64,000 nt of DNA from Andrena cerasifolii (Eukaryota; Arthropoda; Insecta; Hymenoptera; Andrenidae): the NCBI RefSeq assembly GCF_050908995.1, contig NC_135130.1:8983001-9047000 (forward strand), given 5' to 3'. Positions within the stretch are counted from its first letter, which is position 1; every line of letters begins with the position of its first letter. Below, piece by piece: positions 36,660-47,791 of the stretch. The notes beneath the pieces are model-generated. The model was not told the DNA's origin, ran no database searches, and saw only the letters and a program-made list of their open reading frames with translations. A program made the translations under genes and the position numbers.

Positions 36660-38842
36660 GCATTAAACACGATCGCCGTGGAATTAGCTTCCACTCGACG
36701 GGGTGAACGCCGCGTCGCGGCGGCGTGTCTCCCTTCAACCGGCCCACCCGTTCAATTCCGAACTGCTGCGAACACTGCTGTCGGCCATGTTAAGCTTTTG
36801 CGGTCCGAATTAGTTCCCGACGACATCTTCGGGTCACTGGAAATCGCTGATGCCTGGCCATCGCACGCTGGCCAATCGATTTCCGATAGCCGCGGCCGCA
36901 CTTTCTCTCTGCCTCGATGCGACGACGCGGAGCGGAAAGAATTTGAGGTAAAGGGGACGACGCGAAGCGAGAAAATAGGAGAGCAACTGTGCAACAACGT
37001 GGCATGCGGCGGGAGGTGAAGAAATGGGTAACGATACTTGAGGGGAAAGAACAAAGAGCAAACGAAAAGAGAGGAGATGACGAGTAGGAATAAGCTGGAG
37101 CGAAAGCGCGGAGGAGAGGGAAGGAGGCGGAATGGTTTAGCGGAGGTAAGAAGAGGGCAGCAGAAAGGAGAAGAAAGATGATCGTAGGTGTGGAGGAAGG
37201 AGCTCGAGAAGGTATCTCGGAATTGGTCGGCCGCGGCGCAGAAGAGCGACGAGTCTGCTGACCCTGAACTATAAATGCAACGGGTTCTTTCTGCCGGCTG
37301 TTCCTCGGGCTCGGGGCGCATACCTAGCTGCACGCATACCGAGGGGACCGTGTGGATGCGCCGCGACGACACGTACGTCCCGGAAAGAACCGAACACGTG
37401 GGGATTCGTTCGCGGATATCTACCGCGGAGCTTCACCGAGAGCCGCTTTGCTCGTGTTTCCCTGGCAGCTGCCTCTGCCGGTTTGGTGACTCGTGTCCGG
37501 GACCGCTCGTCCACCAACGTCGCCCCGAACGCGTTGGAGAATGGCCAACGCGAGGCGCCAACATATTCCCGTTCTGCCTAACGGTCCTTGGCCGCGCAAC
37601 CATCGCGACACGGCCTTTATGCCTTTCTTTCGTCTCGTTCCCCGCTTTTCCGCTCCAAAGATCGCCGGGAACGTCTGCCATCGCTTCCTTTTTCTCCTTC
37701 CAACATTCGACTCTGCCTAAGCAGAGAGGATCGTCCGTTTTCTCCTCGATCGCCAGCACACCGAGGTCCCTAATTTTAGGATAGCTCCCAGAAGGAGAAG
37801 CGCTAGGTACGCACAGTGTTCACCGTTGGAATAATGGGAGCCGCGCGTGCAAGCGTGAGAAATTGATTCCCTCGCCCGACGCTGATGCCAGGTACGCGCG
37901 ACGTCAGGCAAATCGTCGGCGCGCGTCGCGTCGCAGCGGTCGAGCCGTTAAGTGCTCCCGACGCTTCGCTAATAGCGTTATAATTGCCGTTATATTACTG
38001 CCATTATCGTGCACCGCCGTCATGCTTGGCACCGTGATTGCACAACGCGTCTGACGTAACGGGCGCGATGATGACGTAACGAGACGCTGACGCAACGATC
38101 GTGCTTGCATTCACCTACACGCCGCCGATGGGAAAGCATCGCCCGAGACAACTCCGCCGATCGCTGCAGGCACTTGCACAACCAAGATCGTGCTGGGGTA
38201 CACGCTCCGCGTTAAACGGGAGAAATACGAGATCGCGTAGACGCTGTTACCCAGTGACCCTACGATCGGCGTGGCTTATCGGTTTTAATAAAAGGAGAAA
38301 AGTATCCGCTCGCCGCGGCCGGAGAGATAAGATTCACTTTGGCGGCGAGGCGTAGACGCTTAATGAAACGAGGCGACGCGCCACGCCGGAGAAGAATTGA
38401 TCACCCAATTACCACGCCGAGTATCGCATCAGATACCGCCTCGTGGAAGCTCTGGTATAAACCACCTATAAGATAGAAAGTGATCAATGGCCAGGGGCCA
38501 GGCCTCCTCCGCGTCCTCTTCTTCCATCTTCCTCCTCTTCCTCCGCGAAGGACAACGAACGTTCTTCTTTTCTTTTTTTTTCCCCCCGGCCGAGTTGGCC
38601 ACGATCGACCGTCGAAGCCGCGCGAAGCGAATTAATTCCCTTCCGACGACGCCGACGGTTCCCCACCTCGATGTACGTGGCCTTCTTTAGAAATCTAACG
38701 ACTGAATCGAATCAGTTTCTTGCCGCAATAAATTCTCCCCGGGAAAAAGCACAGGAAGCCATCGTTACCATCGGTTTTTTTCTTCTAGCGTTTCTCGCCG
38801 AAGGCTCATAAACGAGGCTTCAACCGGTTGTCGTTTTTGCAG

Positions 38843-39037
38843 CAGGACTGGGAGCTGACGAAGGGCTCGGTGCCCTGGGCGAGCGCCGTAAGGCGATGGG
38901 CCGAGATGCAGGACGGGCAGAGGATCCTGCTGACCACGCCGAGCGTCCTGGTTGGCTTCAGGGTCGAGGTTTATCGGGCCGAGGGCACCACGCAATGGTA
39001 CACTGCCGTAATTGTCGGCTACAACGAGTCCACCAAG
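38843..39037 (+). CDS. Kdm3: KDM3/JMJD1C-like histone demethylase, exon 4 (residues 175-239)
   Basis: 65 codons, phase 0 at both ends, donor AAG|GTGAGA. It encodes QDWELTKGSVPW, then LVGFRVEVYRAEGTTQWYTA and VIVGYNESTK. In JMJD1C the aligned part reads NGYRVRVYRQDSATQWFTGI, so this is the second conserved N-terminal block. The acceptor is a tandem CAG-CAG: starting at 38846 instead of 38843 would drop one glutamine. A third acceptor at 38788, with a better pyrimidine tract, also keeps the frame and would add 18 residues. I chose 38843 because spacing to the conserved blocks then best fits the vertebrate proteins. Confidence 0.85.
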
Positions 39038-39654
39038 GTGAGACTTACTCCGTCACTGCCCTTTTCGCTTCCTATCGCTCCTTCAGCCGAATCCACTCAG
39101 CTCGCGCCGTCTAGGTCCGCGATTCTTACAATTAGACTTTCACTTTGCACGAGGAAAAGCGGCAACGGACTGGCAGCGACAAAGTCCTTGGTCGTCAAAG
39201 TTTTGCGCAAGGTCCCCGCGATCGTCGATCGGTCGGGCACGGTGACAGACGCGGCTGGGATCGTGATACGTCTTAACGAGCAGTCAGTCCATCGACTGGG
39301 ACGATCTTTAACCCCCGTAAATTGGCAGACACGCCGCGCTCGGCGACAAGAGATTGTCAGGTTGCTTCTGCTCGAAGCGAGACGTCTGCTCGCGGCAGCC
39401 ATAAATTGCTCATGAAAAAGATTTATCGCCCGTTCGCGAGTGCGTAGCTTGATGTTTCAATCCAGCAGCCACGTGAAAATGAAAGATCCCTTTCCTGTCG
39501 CCGGTCCCCTCTCGACGCGTCGCTCCGGCAAGAAAACGCGACTCCCACTTCACGGGATCGCGGAAACATCGATGAATAATTGATCGCGCGATCTACCCTC
39601 GAATAATCCACGTCCTCTGGCGCTGAATCATAGCGGGTGCGTATGCAATTACAG
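39038..39654 (+). other. Intron 4
   Basis: 617-base intron, GTGAGA to TGCAATTACAG. The open frame runs on past the donor to 39415 with no family resemblance beyond VGYNESTK, which supports the splice site. Nothing else is seen in it. Confidence 0.85.
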
Positions 39655-39739
39655 GACTTGACCGTCACCGACGACACGGTTCTCGAGGATCACAACGAGG
39701 ACCCCAGCTTAGTACAAATGCGGCTGATTGGCGACGGAG
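39655..39739 (+). CDS. Kdm3: KDM3/JMJD1C-like histone demethylase, exon 5 (residues 240-267)
   Basis: 85 bases: 28 codons plus the first base of a split valine codon, between AATTACAG and GTGAGT. It encodes DLTVTDDTVLEDHNEDPSLV, then QMRLIGDG. JMJD1C has the same layout (a NDQVLEPQNVDPSMVQMTFLDD segment), so exon identity is clear even though it is short. Confidence 0.93.
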
Positions 39740-39856
39740 GTGAGTCCATCTGACGATCGATCCAGCCGGAGAGACGGCAGGTTTCGGTAGCTCGGCAACT
39801 GAGACAGAAGAGTACCTGTGTCTGAATAAAAACGAGAAACCCTTTGTTTTCCGCAG
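39740..39856 (+). other. Intron 5
   Basis: 117-base intron, GTGAGT to TTTTCCGCAG, phase 1. It is the smallest intron of the gene here and sits within the most conserved cluster of exons. Confidence 0.9.
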
Positions 39857-39945
39857 TCGTGGAGAGTATCATGAGAGGCGAGGTCGTCGGCATGACACCG
39901 AGGAGGTCGAGGTCGTCGACTGCTCTGACGCACGCGCTCGTTGTG
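39857..39945 (+). CDS. Kdm3: KDM3/JMJD1C-like histone demethylase, exon 6 (residues 268-297)
   Basis: 89 bases: two bases that complete a split valine codon, then 29 codons, ending GTG|GTGAGT in phase 0. It encodes VVESIMRGEVVGMTPRRSRS followed by STALTHALVV. JMJD1C has VVHSLLKGENIGITSRRRSR at this point. The basic RRSRS stretch could be a nuclear-localisation element; that is inference. Beyond this block, KDM3 proteins are poorly conserved until the zinc finger, so later exons are harder to recognise. Confidence 0.92.
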
Positions 39946-42287
39946 GTGAGTGAAATTCTATTCCGTTCTATTATTAAATCGCTATGTAGTTTACGATAAT
40001 AGGTGACTGCCTGGCAGCAGTGTGTCACGCTGCACTTTTCGTTCTTTCCTGCACTATATTTAAGCCTAACCGTGGAAACTCGCGCGCGTTCCGGTGGCAG
40101 CTCGATCGACTTATGCGCTGCTACTTACACAGAGTATTCGGCTCCGCGGGTAGCGGAGCAGACACAGACGGTTCCCACTCGTTAGTGGCTCCGGAATAGC
40201 GAGCGTTTGCGAAAACGCCAGCAGACAGTAGTTGGCGGTATCGAAAGGAAAGAACAAGTTTCCGCCGATGGCTCGCAGCGGACCGTTAGCTTGATTAATG
40301 CCTGTCCAAGTTCGTGACGTCGCCTTTCGCAATTTCCATCGCTCCGAGTCACGAATCGAGAGGCACCATAGCACCGTCCAAGTAAACGCGTAACTCGAGC
40401 AGAGATAGGGCCGCTCGGCTCGCCTTTAAGCGCGGTTTATTCCATTATTTAGCGATGCCCGTGAGTCGTGTCTTTGCACTCGGCGTCGAAGGAGATTTCA
40501 GCGAATAGCTCCTAAAGAAACGGACAAACGGTCGCTGCCATTACTCCGTTCCTCTACCCCACCCCTCTGCCGGCTCTAGAATAGAATTCTATGTCACAGA
40601 GGTCGTCTCATTAATATTTCCGCTCGCCAAGTTTGCCATAGACAGTCTTTACTCCGCGCTACGTATCCTCGGTTTAATTTTAAAAGAGTACGAACGAACG
40701 AGTCCGTCCCGTGGCCTGGAAACTCTTCCGTCCTTGGGTGACGAAACTTTCGCACCTGCGAGATAACGAGCAGAGTAACTTTCGACGTATCGGGCCGCGT
40801 GTTATCACCTTATCGTTCGTCGCCGTGAACCCAGGCCGCTCGCGGGGACGTCTTTGTTTTGTTCGACGCGCGTCGAGCGTCAGCCTTCGAGACAAGAGAG
40901 AGAATCGCTGGACCAGAGGAATAAGCGAGAAACGAAGCAGGGGAGGAGCAGAGAAGAAACACGTCCGCGCGCGAACCGACCGCTTCCCTTTAATGCGGCG
41001 AATCAATAAAGTCGTGTTTGCGGCACCCTCGAGCTTTCAGGAATCGGGAATAGAGCCCAGCCCGTTGCTACATTGGCGGCCGACTTCCGTTCCTCCTAAA
41101 CACGATTGCCCCACCTTCTTCGCGTCCTCTTCGCTCGATTTCCTGGCCAGACTTCCCGGCTAATCGAACACGCCAGACAGCCTCCTCGAGCGGGAAGACC
41201 GTCGTCATCAACAGTCCCGAACTTCTGCTCCCGACGAGCGCTCGAACTTACTTTCTATCGGGATTTTTCGTGGTCAGACAGCTCGAGGGACTCGCGACTT
41301 TAAGAAATCTGCGCATTCGATCGCAAAGGGAGCCTGGGAAATGATAATCCGAAGGCATCTTCCAAAGTTGCAAGACTGAACCGTTGAACCTGGTTGCCCC
41401 TTGGTCCCTGACGTTTCGACGACTGGAAACTTTCTATCGTTAGCGAGCAATTCTCCGAAAGTTTCGATTCCGACGTGGCCGGGGTTACCGACGTCTGCAG
41501 CAAGAGTTATTCCCCCCTTTGAAATTTCTTCCTGCCCCCGGACGAAACTTCCATCCCGAAGAACTCCGGATTCTCTTCATCCGTCCACCTTACAATCTCG
41601 TTAATACGAGAGAAACCTTCCAGCCAGCCCACCCGCGACTGTTCTGCAAATTTCATTTTCTTCGCGTGGAATCCGCTAGCCGGCCAGGCTGCGATTACCC
41701 AACCCAGGGATCGACTGGAACCCAGCCCGAAAATTGCGTTTCGCCACCCGTTAACTTGAAACCAACCACGGCCTGGAAGCCCTAACGGTCCGGGCTCGCG
41801 TTTCACGCGGCAAAAGGGGACGCGCGTTTCTCGCACGTCCCTGTCGAGGATTCTTCGCTGGAGAAACTCCGAGAAGATCGTCTCCTCCGTTGAATTTTTG
41901 CAGCGCGTGCTGCAGGCGGAGTCTGTCGGAAGGCCGGGCGGAAAGTCGGCGGAATTCGCGACTCGCGGTATACTGCTTGGCCCGAAGGCCCCAAGTCGGC
42001 AAGTTTCGAGCTGGCTTAGACGAGTTGGAAAACTCGCCGAAAGGGATTAAACCAGCGACCGCTCCGCTCGTAATGGAACTTGCTCTGCAGTTTGGAGACG
42101 CTTCTTGGAAACGACCATTACGGCCACTTTAAAGGCTGCTCGGCGAACAAACGCTCGTCCGGAATATCATCGAAAAGTATCGGTTTACCGTTAGCGCGCG
42201 TGCCGAGGTTGATTAACAATCGAGCCGAGCAGCAGCCGAGACAGGTCGATTCATCCCAATGGCAAATATCGGGCAAACACCCCGGGC
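39946..42287 (+). other. Intron 6, first part: no supported feature
   Basis: Start of the 17.4-kb intron 6. CpG-rich sequence with short overlapping frames only. No recognisable protein, RNA gene or mobile element. Confidence 0.5.
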
Positions 42288-43212
42288 CGGCGCACAGTGG
42301 GCCGGATTTAAAATTTGGCGCCTTTTGGGTCTTTCTTTTAAGGTATCGGAATAAAATTTGCGCCAAAAAATAGGACTAAATTATTCCTTTAAAATGGTGT
42401 ATATTTTTTACATTTATTTATTTATTTTTCAATTTTTTTAACTTATTTGTGATAGAAAAAAATTCATTCTGTTTATTTGGGACTTTATTTAATGCCCTTT
42501 TCAGTAGTTTAAATGGAATGTTCGGGAAACTTTTCGTTTCCAAGTTATAAGCAAAACTCTATAAAAAAATCGAAAAAAATATCGTTTTGTTTAAATTAAA
42601 GATCACTTTTGTGCGCTAAACATCATCTTCTATTAGTAATTAATGTAAATGATGTGTTGAAAAATAATTCTAAATATATTGAGGAAATTTCCGATATTTT
42701 TTAAAATTGACAAAGAATATCTTTCAAGTCCCAACGAGTCCCAACTTCTAATCAATTGGAATATTTTCAGTACACCCTCCTCTACATAATTATGTAAAAA
42801 CCACATCCTACTTCGTCCTACTTTAAAAATTGTAACTGTTTAAACTAATAGAAGATGATGTTCAGCGCATAGAATTGGTCTTTAATTTAAACAAAACGAT
42901 ATTTGGCTGCATTCATTTATTATTCGACTTTTGCTTATTACTTGGAAACGAAATGTTCCCCGCACATTCCATTTAAACTATTGAAAAGGGCATTAAATAA
43001 CGTACCAATGAACAGAATTAATTTCTTTTCTATCACAAATAAGTTAAAAAAAAAATGAAAAATAAATAAATAAATAAATGTAAGAAATATTAAATTATAC
43101 ATCATTAGAAAGGAATAATTTTTCCCTATTTTTTGGCGCAAATTTTATTCCGATATGTTAAAAGAAAAGACCCAAAAGGCGCCAAATTTTAAATCCGGCC
43201 CACTGTGCGGCG
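42288..43212. mobile_element. Transib-like non-autonomous element: CACAGTG ends, 5-bp CGGCG duplication
   Basis: The element runs 42293-43207 (915 bp). Both ends begin CACAGTGGGCCGGATTTAAA reading inward, and the first 42 or so bases are identical, with similarity continuing for some 250 bases of each arm. CGGCG directly flanks both ends (42288-42292 and 43208-43212). Transib elements, and the RAG-related transposons, make 5-bp GC-rich duplications and have termini starting CAC; CACAGTG is also the consensus heptamer of V(D)J recombination signals. No transposase frame is present, and I see no clear nonamer. Superfamily assignment is inference from ends and duplication alone. Confidence 0.7.
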
Positions 43213-44270
43213 AGGGGGTTGGCTCGCCGCCAATCTCGCCGGGACTCGCTCAAGTTCACCCGGAATGTTCGACTCGTAAACTTCCTCATGTCTCTACGTT
43301 AGGTACCCCTCTCTGCAGCCCTCTCTCCCTGCCGTTTTCGTCGGCCTCGTCTCATCTTTATACTTGCCTGGATATCTAGCCGCTTTAGAGGGTCGTTCAA
43401 CCAATAGGGGTGGTTGGCCGAGTCTGCAGCAGGAGCACGAAAGAAAACGACCGGGGTCTCGTGGCACGTGGGAGGACGGCGAGGGTGGGCTGGGTGGAGC
43501 GGCGAAGCTGGAACGGAATAAAACGGGAGGGTGGCTACGGCGAGAGGGGAGAATGCAGGCCTGGGGGTTAGAATGGCAGAAAGAGAAACGTGCAGGGCGC
43601 CAGGGGCTGAGCGGGCGAGGGGGAGATAGGGGCTGAAGCTGCGAACCCAGAATGGGAATCGGCACTCGAGAATGGCGAAAGGGGGTGCGTAGCGTGGAAA
43701 ATAGGTGGGGCAGGGGTGGCTGGCTGGATAGGGTTGGGGCGGCGGTCGGTAGCTGTATTGATTCTCGGGCAGGTCACGCTGGTGGGGGCGCGGATAGTGG
43801 GGGTGGCTGGTGGTTGGCGCGAAACACATCCCTGCCCGGCCGGAGCTAACGCAAAACATCAGCCAGCGAATTGGTTAATTTCGTTGCCGAACTAGCTGGA
43901 ATTTCTGCGAGTTCCGTCTTGCCAGTCGACACCCCTTGCCGCACGCCCTCGATGCTGGCCCGCTTTTTAGCCGCTGATGCAACATACCCCTTTCTCCCAT
44001 TTTGTTCTGTTTACCTGAAGGTAGTGAATCGTTAACGATGCTGTCCAGGAACCAGCCGGCCTTCCCATTTATTCCGTATCGACGGAAATACTTTCGCTTA
44101 TTAATAGCGCGTTACAGTCTGCTGAGGCGGACGGCGCCCAGATGGCTGGATTACTCGCCGGAGGATCGTATCGATTTGTCTGCGAAGCCCACGGAGGAGA
44201 CTATCGCGTTCGACACTTTTAGACGCCAATTACACAGTTCGACAGCCAGCTGGACTTGTAGCATTCAGTA
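43213..44270 (+). other. Intron 6 stretch between two elements
   Basis: CpG-rich, with a plus strand unusually rich in G from about 43400 to 43830. That bias creates proline-rich frames on the minus strand (43299-43859), which I do not accept as a gene. Nothing else is seen. Confidence 0.5.
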
Positions 44271-45247
44271 GCCGTTTCTTATAGGTTCCCGTGCCATGAA
44301 AACGAATCCGCAAACCGCTTGCCGCCATCACCCTCAGTTTTTGAGAAATTCGATTTTGAAAAAAAAATGCAAATTTTCAAGTTTGAACATCGTTTGTGTC
44401 GAAACGGTAATAGTTATTCGGTTGCTCGTAGCGTGAAATTATTCTATGAACCCTTCCGAATACAACGATATAAGTTAATATTGCATTATAAACATTTAAA
44501 TATGTTTAAACATCGATCAAAGGGAAAAGGACACCCGAAAAGCACCCATTTTTGAAGATATCTTTCAATTTATTTCTAAAACTAAGGGTCTAGGAGAAAA
44601 TCTGACCGTTCCACGCGATGCAGCAGATATTTTTCCTTCGGAAAGCATTAACAGAAGTGGTAAGTCACGTTTTGTTTTCAATACAGAGGCGAAATAATTT
44701 GGCAAAACGCGCGGTGCCGACAGTGGTAGTCAACGGCGGCGCGCGATCCACTGCTGCCCAGCGTAACACAATTGCTGAACGCGCGTGACTACCACTGTCG
44801 GCGCCGCACGTTTTGCCAAACTATTTCGCTTCTGTATTGAAAACAAAACGTGACTTACCACTTCTGTTAATGCTTTCCGAAGGAAAAATATCTGCTGCAT
44901 CGCGTGGAATAGTCAGATTTTCTCCTGGACCCTTAATTTTAGAAATAAATTGAAAAACATCTGCAAAAATGGGTGCATTTCGGGTGTCCTTTTCCCTTTG
45001 ATCGACGCTTAAACATATTTAAATATTCCTAATGCAATATTAATTTATATCGTTGTATTCGGGAGGGTTCATAGAATAATTTCACGCAACGAGCAACCGA
45101 ATAAGTATTACCGTTTCGACGCAAAAGATGTTCAAAGTTGAAAATTTGCATTTTTTTTTCAAAATCGAATTTCTCAAAAACTGAGGGTGATGGCGACAAA
45201 CGGTTTGCGGATTCGTTACCAGGGCACGAAAACCTATAAGAAACGGC
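44271..45247. mobile_element. Near-palindromic foldback element of about 1 kb
   Basis: The two halves are inverted copies almost to the centre near 44757. The outer ends are GCCGTTTCTTATAGGTT (44271) and its reverse complement ending at 45247. Paired blocks include CACCCTCAGTTTTTGAGAAA, CGATGCAGCAGATATTTTTC and GTGACTACCACTGTCGGC. The loop is only about 30-40 bases. CATTCA occurs just outside both ends (44262-44267, 45248-45253), a possible 6-bp duplication, but three extra bases on the left make this uncertain. No transposase is encoded. Confidence 0.8.
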
Positions 45248-46519
45248 CATTCAATGTTACAAGTCCGAAAAAAAAGTCAAATTTTGTCGAACTGTGTTAT
45301 CGTTCTAGAGAAAGTCGAACGTGCGCGCTACTCGTGCTCCGGAATTCCCCGAATCGATCAAACGAACGAGGATGCTTCTGCTGCTGCTGCCGCCGCCGCT
45401 GCTGCTCCTTCGTCCCTTTGTGCGCGACTCAATTTCGCGGTAATTAAATTTGCATCAGAAGTTTCATGAAAGTTTAATCGCGACGGGCCCGGAAGACTCG
45501 AACCCTATTAAGATCCAACTATTAGGCTGGGCGGGTGGGGGGGGGGGAGAAGATGGTGATTCATTAAATTCCCCGATACGAGGGCAAGAAAAAGAAGCGA
45601 CGAGGGGAAATGCCTGGTGGAAAGTGGCATGTAAATTAATTGCGATACCTCCCAGCATCCAGCACACGTTCGAGAATAAATTATTCCAGCTCAAGTATCA
45701 TTTTCCCGGCGGCTTTGATTAATAGTCAGCTCGCCATTAAAGCCAGGGCGTATGTACCTATGCAGAGCTATACAGAGGTTGTTCTCTTGTTCCCGAGGCG
45801 CGTGCCGGAAGGTCCGTTTCAATTGGCCGTCGTCGCCTGGAAGATTACGCAAGCAGAATCTGTCGCAGAAATTCACCCTGTAGGAACATCGAACGGTTGA
45901 GTCGTAGCCCGGTGCAGTAGCTCGGAAACTTCTCCTCCCTTTTCCGCGAATCCAGCGTTACTCGCGAATAGCGGAGGCTGATATTGCGGGGCGCAGGATC
46001 ATTTATTCCGCGGCATCTCCCGATGGAAGGGGTTGACCCTGGCAATTTCTCCTTGAATCTCTCGCGGCGGAGGGTTGTTTGCGGCCCCTCCCTCGCGCCG
46101 ACTCTCTCAATATTGTTGACGCGCGGGGGGTAGCGTGTTGCACGTGTATATACGTAACCCGTCCGTGTTTCTCGTGCAGCCACCGACCGCTCGCGTATGT
46201 ACACATCCGCGCACGTACGTGTGGGTAACGTGCCACGCACACACAGGTGAGCGCATAGTATTGGCTGGCGCCAGAAGGCCTTCATCGCCCGTTCCACCTG
46301 TTTGTGCTGTGGAGTTTCCCCGCGCGGAAACTTTCAGTTCCCAACAACAAAGTTCCCGGCTGGCCGAACTACTCCCGAATGACGTGCCGGATCGATACTT
46401 TGTAAGCCGCATAAATAAAGCCGCCACGCTCCCGCGACTTGCTCGCCCTACCTTCCGTGTTCCATCGCCTGTACAAGCAACCACTTCTCTCGCGTCGTTG
46501 CCCCGGCAATATGCCGTTT
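45248..46519 (+). other. Intron 6 stretch before the mariner copy
   Basis: CpG-rich sequence containing the CTG/CCG microsatellite and a G run. The frames at 45845-46554 overlap on both strands and have no recognisable domain. Confidence 0.5.
45375..45408. repeat. CTG/CCG triplet microsatellite
   Basis: CTG repeated, then CCG repeated, then CTG again, inside intron 6. It yields poly-Ala, poly-Cys or poly-Ser frames that are not genes. An 11-base G run follows at 45537-45547. Confidence 0.85.
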
Positions 46520-47791
46520 TATTAGCTTGTTGCAAATCAAATGGCCGCTTCTAATTTTTTAATTTAAACTTTTACTTCACAAACCTGATACGTATTTCGT
46601 CGATCGAAATAGTCACCATCGACTTCGATGCAGTTCTCCCAACGCGAAATAAGTGCACCAATGCCTCTCTGAAAGAAATCCAGAGTACGAGAGGCAATAA
46701 ATTAAGCGAATGCAGTTTTTACAGCGATTTCTTCTCGAAACACTTTTCCGACCAAAAAGCTATCTAGGTGCTTGAAAAAAATGGTAGACTGTAGGTGAAA
46801 GGTCAGGAGAATAAGGAGGGTGAGGGAGAACTTCGTACTTCAATTCTGCTAACTTTTTAAAGGTTTGTTTTGCAGTGTGTGGTCGAGCATTATCATGAAG
46901 CAATAACACACCGCGTCTATTGACCAATGCCGGCTGTTGAATACGCAGTTTTTCATATATGAAATCAATTTCTTGACAGTGTTTGTCTGAATTTATGGTT
47001 TCACTTCGTTTTAAAATAAAAAGTGCTCAATATCCCTTGCTGACCACCATACAGACACTAAAATCTTTCACGTATGAAGGTTCGGTTTCGGCATATGTTT
47101 TGGGGCTTCATCTGCATCCAACCACTGTGCAGAACGTCGTCGATTGTCATAAAGAATCTATGTCTCGTCACAAGTAATTAGTCTATGTAATATGCCTTCA
47201 TTATTATGACGAGAAAACAAAGAAGAACTGATTTTGTTCTTTTCAGTAAGTTCATGTGGGACCCATTTGTCTAGCTTTCTTACTTTACATGGCCTGTAGA
47301 TGTCGGGAAACAGTTGAATAGTGAATATTCGTTCTCACTGCGATTTCCCGAGCAATTAGGCGCGAATCCTCTTCAACCATGTCTTTCAAAATAGCGTTTT
47401 CGATAACTGTTGGCTTATGGCCGCGAGGCATATTTTCGAGGTCCGTATCACCACAACGAAATTTTTCGAACCAACCAAGTGGTCCGATCACTTGCAGTAC
47501 CATTGCCGAATGCAGTATTTATATTCCGCGTTGCCTCAGCCGCACTGTGACCAAGTTTCAACTCATACAAGTAAATTATTCGAATTCCCTTATTTTCCAT
47601 AATCAGTTAAAACTGTTTTTAATTACGTATACTGCACAATATAACAGAAATTAAACACGCCAAATCACGCGTGAGACCTGCACTTTTCAAATGATACAGA
47701 TACAACGCTATCTGCACGGAAAAGAGATAAGCTACAAAGCCGAGAAGTTTAAATTGTAGAAAACGGCCATTACATTTGCAGCAACCTAATA
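46520..47791 (-). mobile_element. Full-length but inactive mariner transposon
   Basis: The element is 46522-47789 (1268 bp), flanked by TA on both sides (46520-46521, 47790-47791), the target duplication of Tc1/mariner elements. The left end reads TTAGCTTGTTGCAAATCAAA; the right end, on the reverse strand, reads TTAGGTTGCTGCAAATGTAA; both are followed within a few bases by TGGCCG. Length and layout are typical of mariner. It lies antisense to the host gene in intron 6. Confidence 0.92.
46564..47600 (-). pseudogene. Mariner transposase pseudogene
   Basis: Read on the minus strand, a mariner transposase of near-normal length (about 345 codons) runs from ATG at 47600-47598 to TAA at 46566-46564. 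The N-terminus MENKGIRIIYLYELKLGHSA and the segment WFEKFRCGDTDLEN match the mariner helix-turn-helix region. Further on, LLLHDNARPH (about 46877-46897) and LPHPPYSPDLSP are the hallmarks of the second and third catalytic-acid blocks. It is broken: a frameshift lies between GNGTASDR and WFEKF (near 47480), further frame changes and stops lie in 46980-47170, a TAG stands at 46762-46760, and the third catalytic position is valine (codon at 46789-46787) where aspartate is expected. It cannot make active enzyme. Confidence 0.93.

Larger units (their letters stand above)
35144..38842 (+). other. Intron 3
   Basis: 3.7-kb intron. It contains the hAT-like element at 35967-36659. Around 36950-37260 the plus strand is purine-rich, giving a long leucine/serine/proline-rich frame on the minus strand (36752-37372) that I regard as an artefact. 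Near the end, an alternative acceptor lies at 38788 before the NAGNAG acceptor used here. Confidence 0.7.

Noticed and set aside
36752..37372. 206-codon minus-strand frame rich in Leu, Ser, Pro and Phe
   Set aside because: It mirrors a purine-rich plus-strand tract; such strand bias keeps frames open by chance. No domain is recognisable.
43299..43859. 186-codon proline-rich minus-strand frame
   Set aside because: It arises from a G-rich plus strand, with no start context, family match or splice sites.
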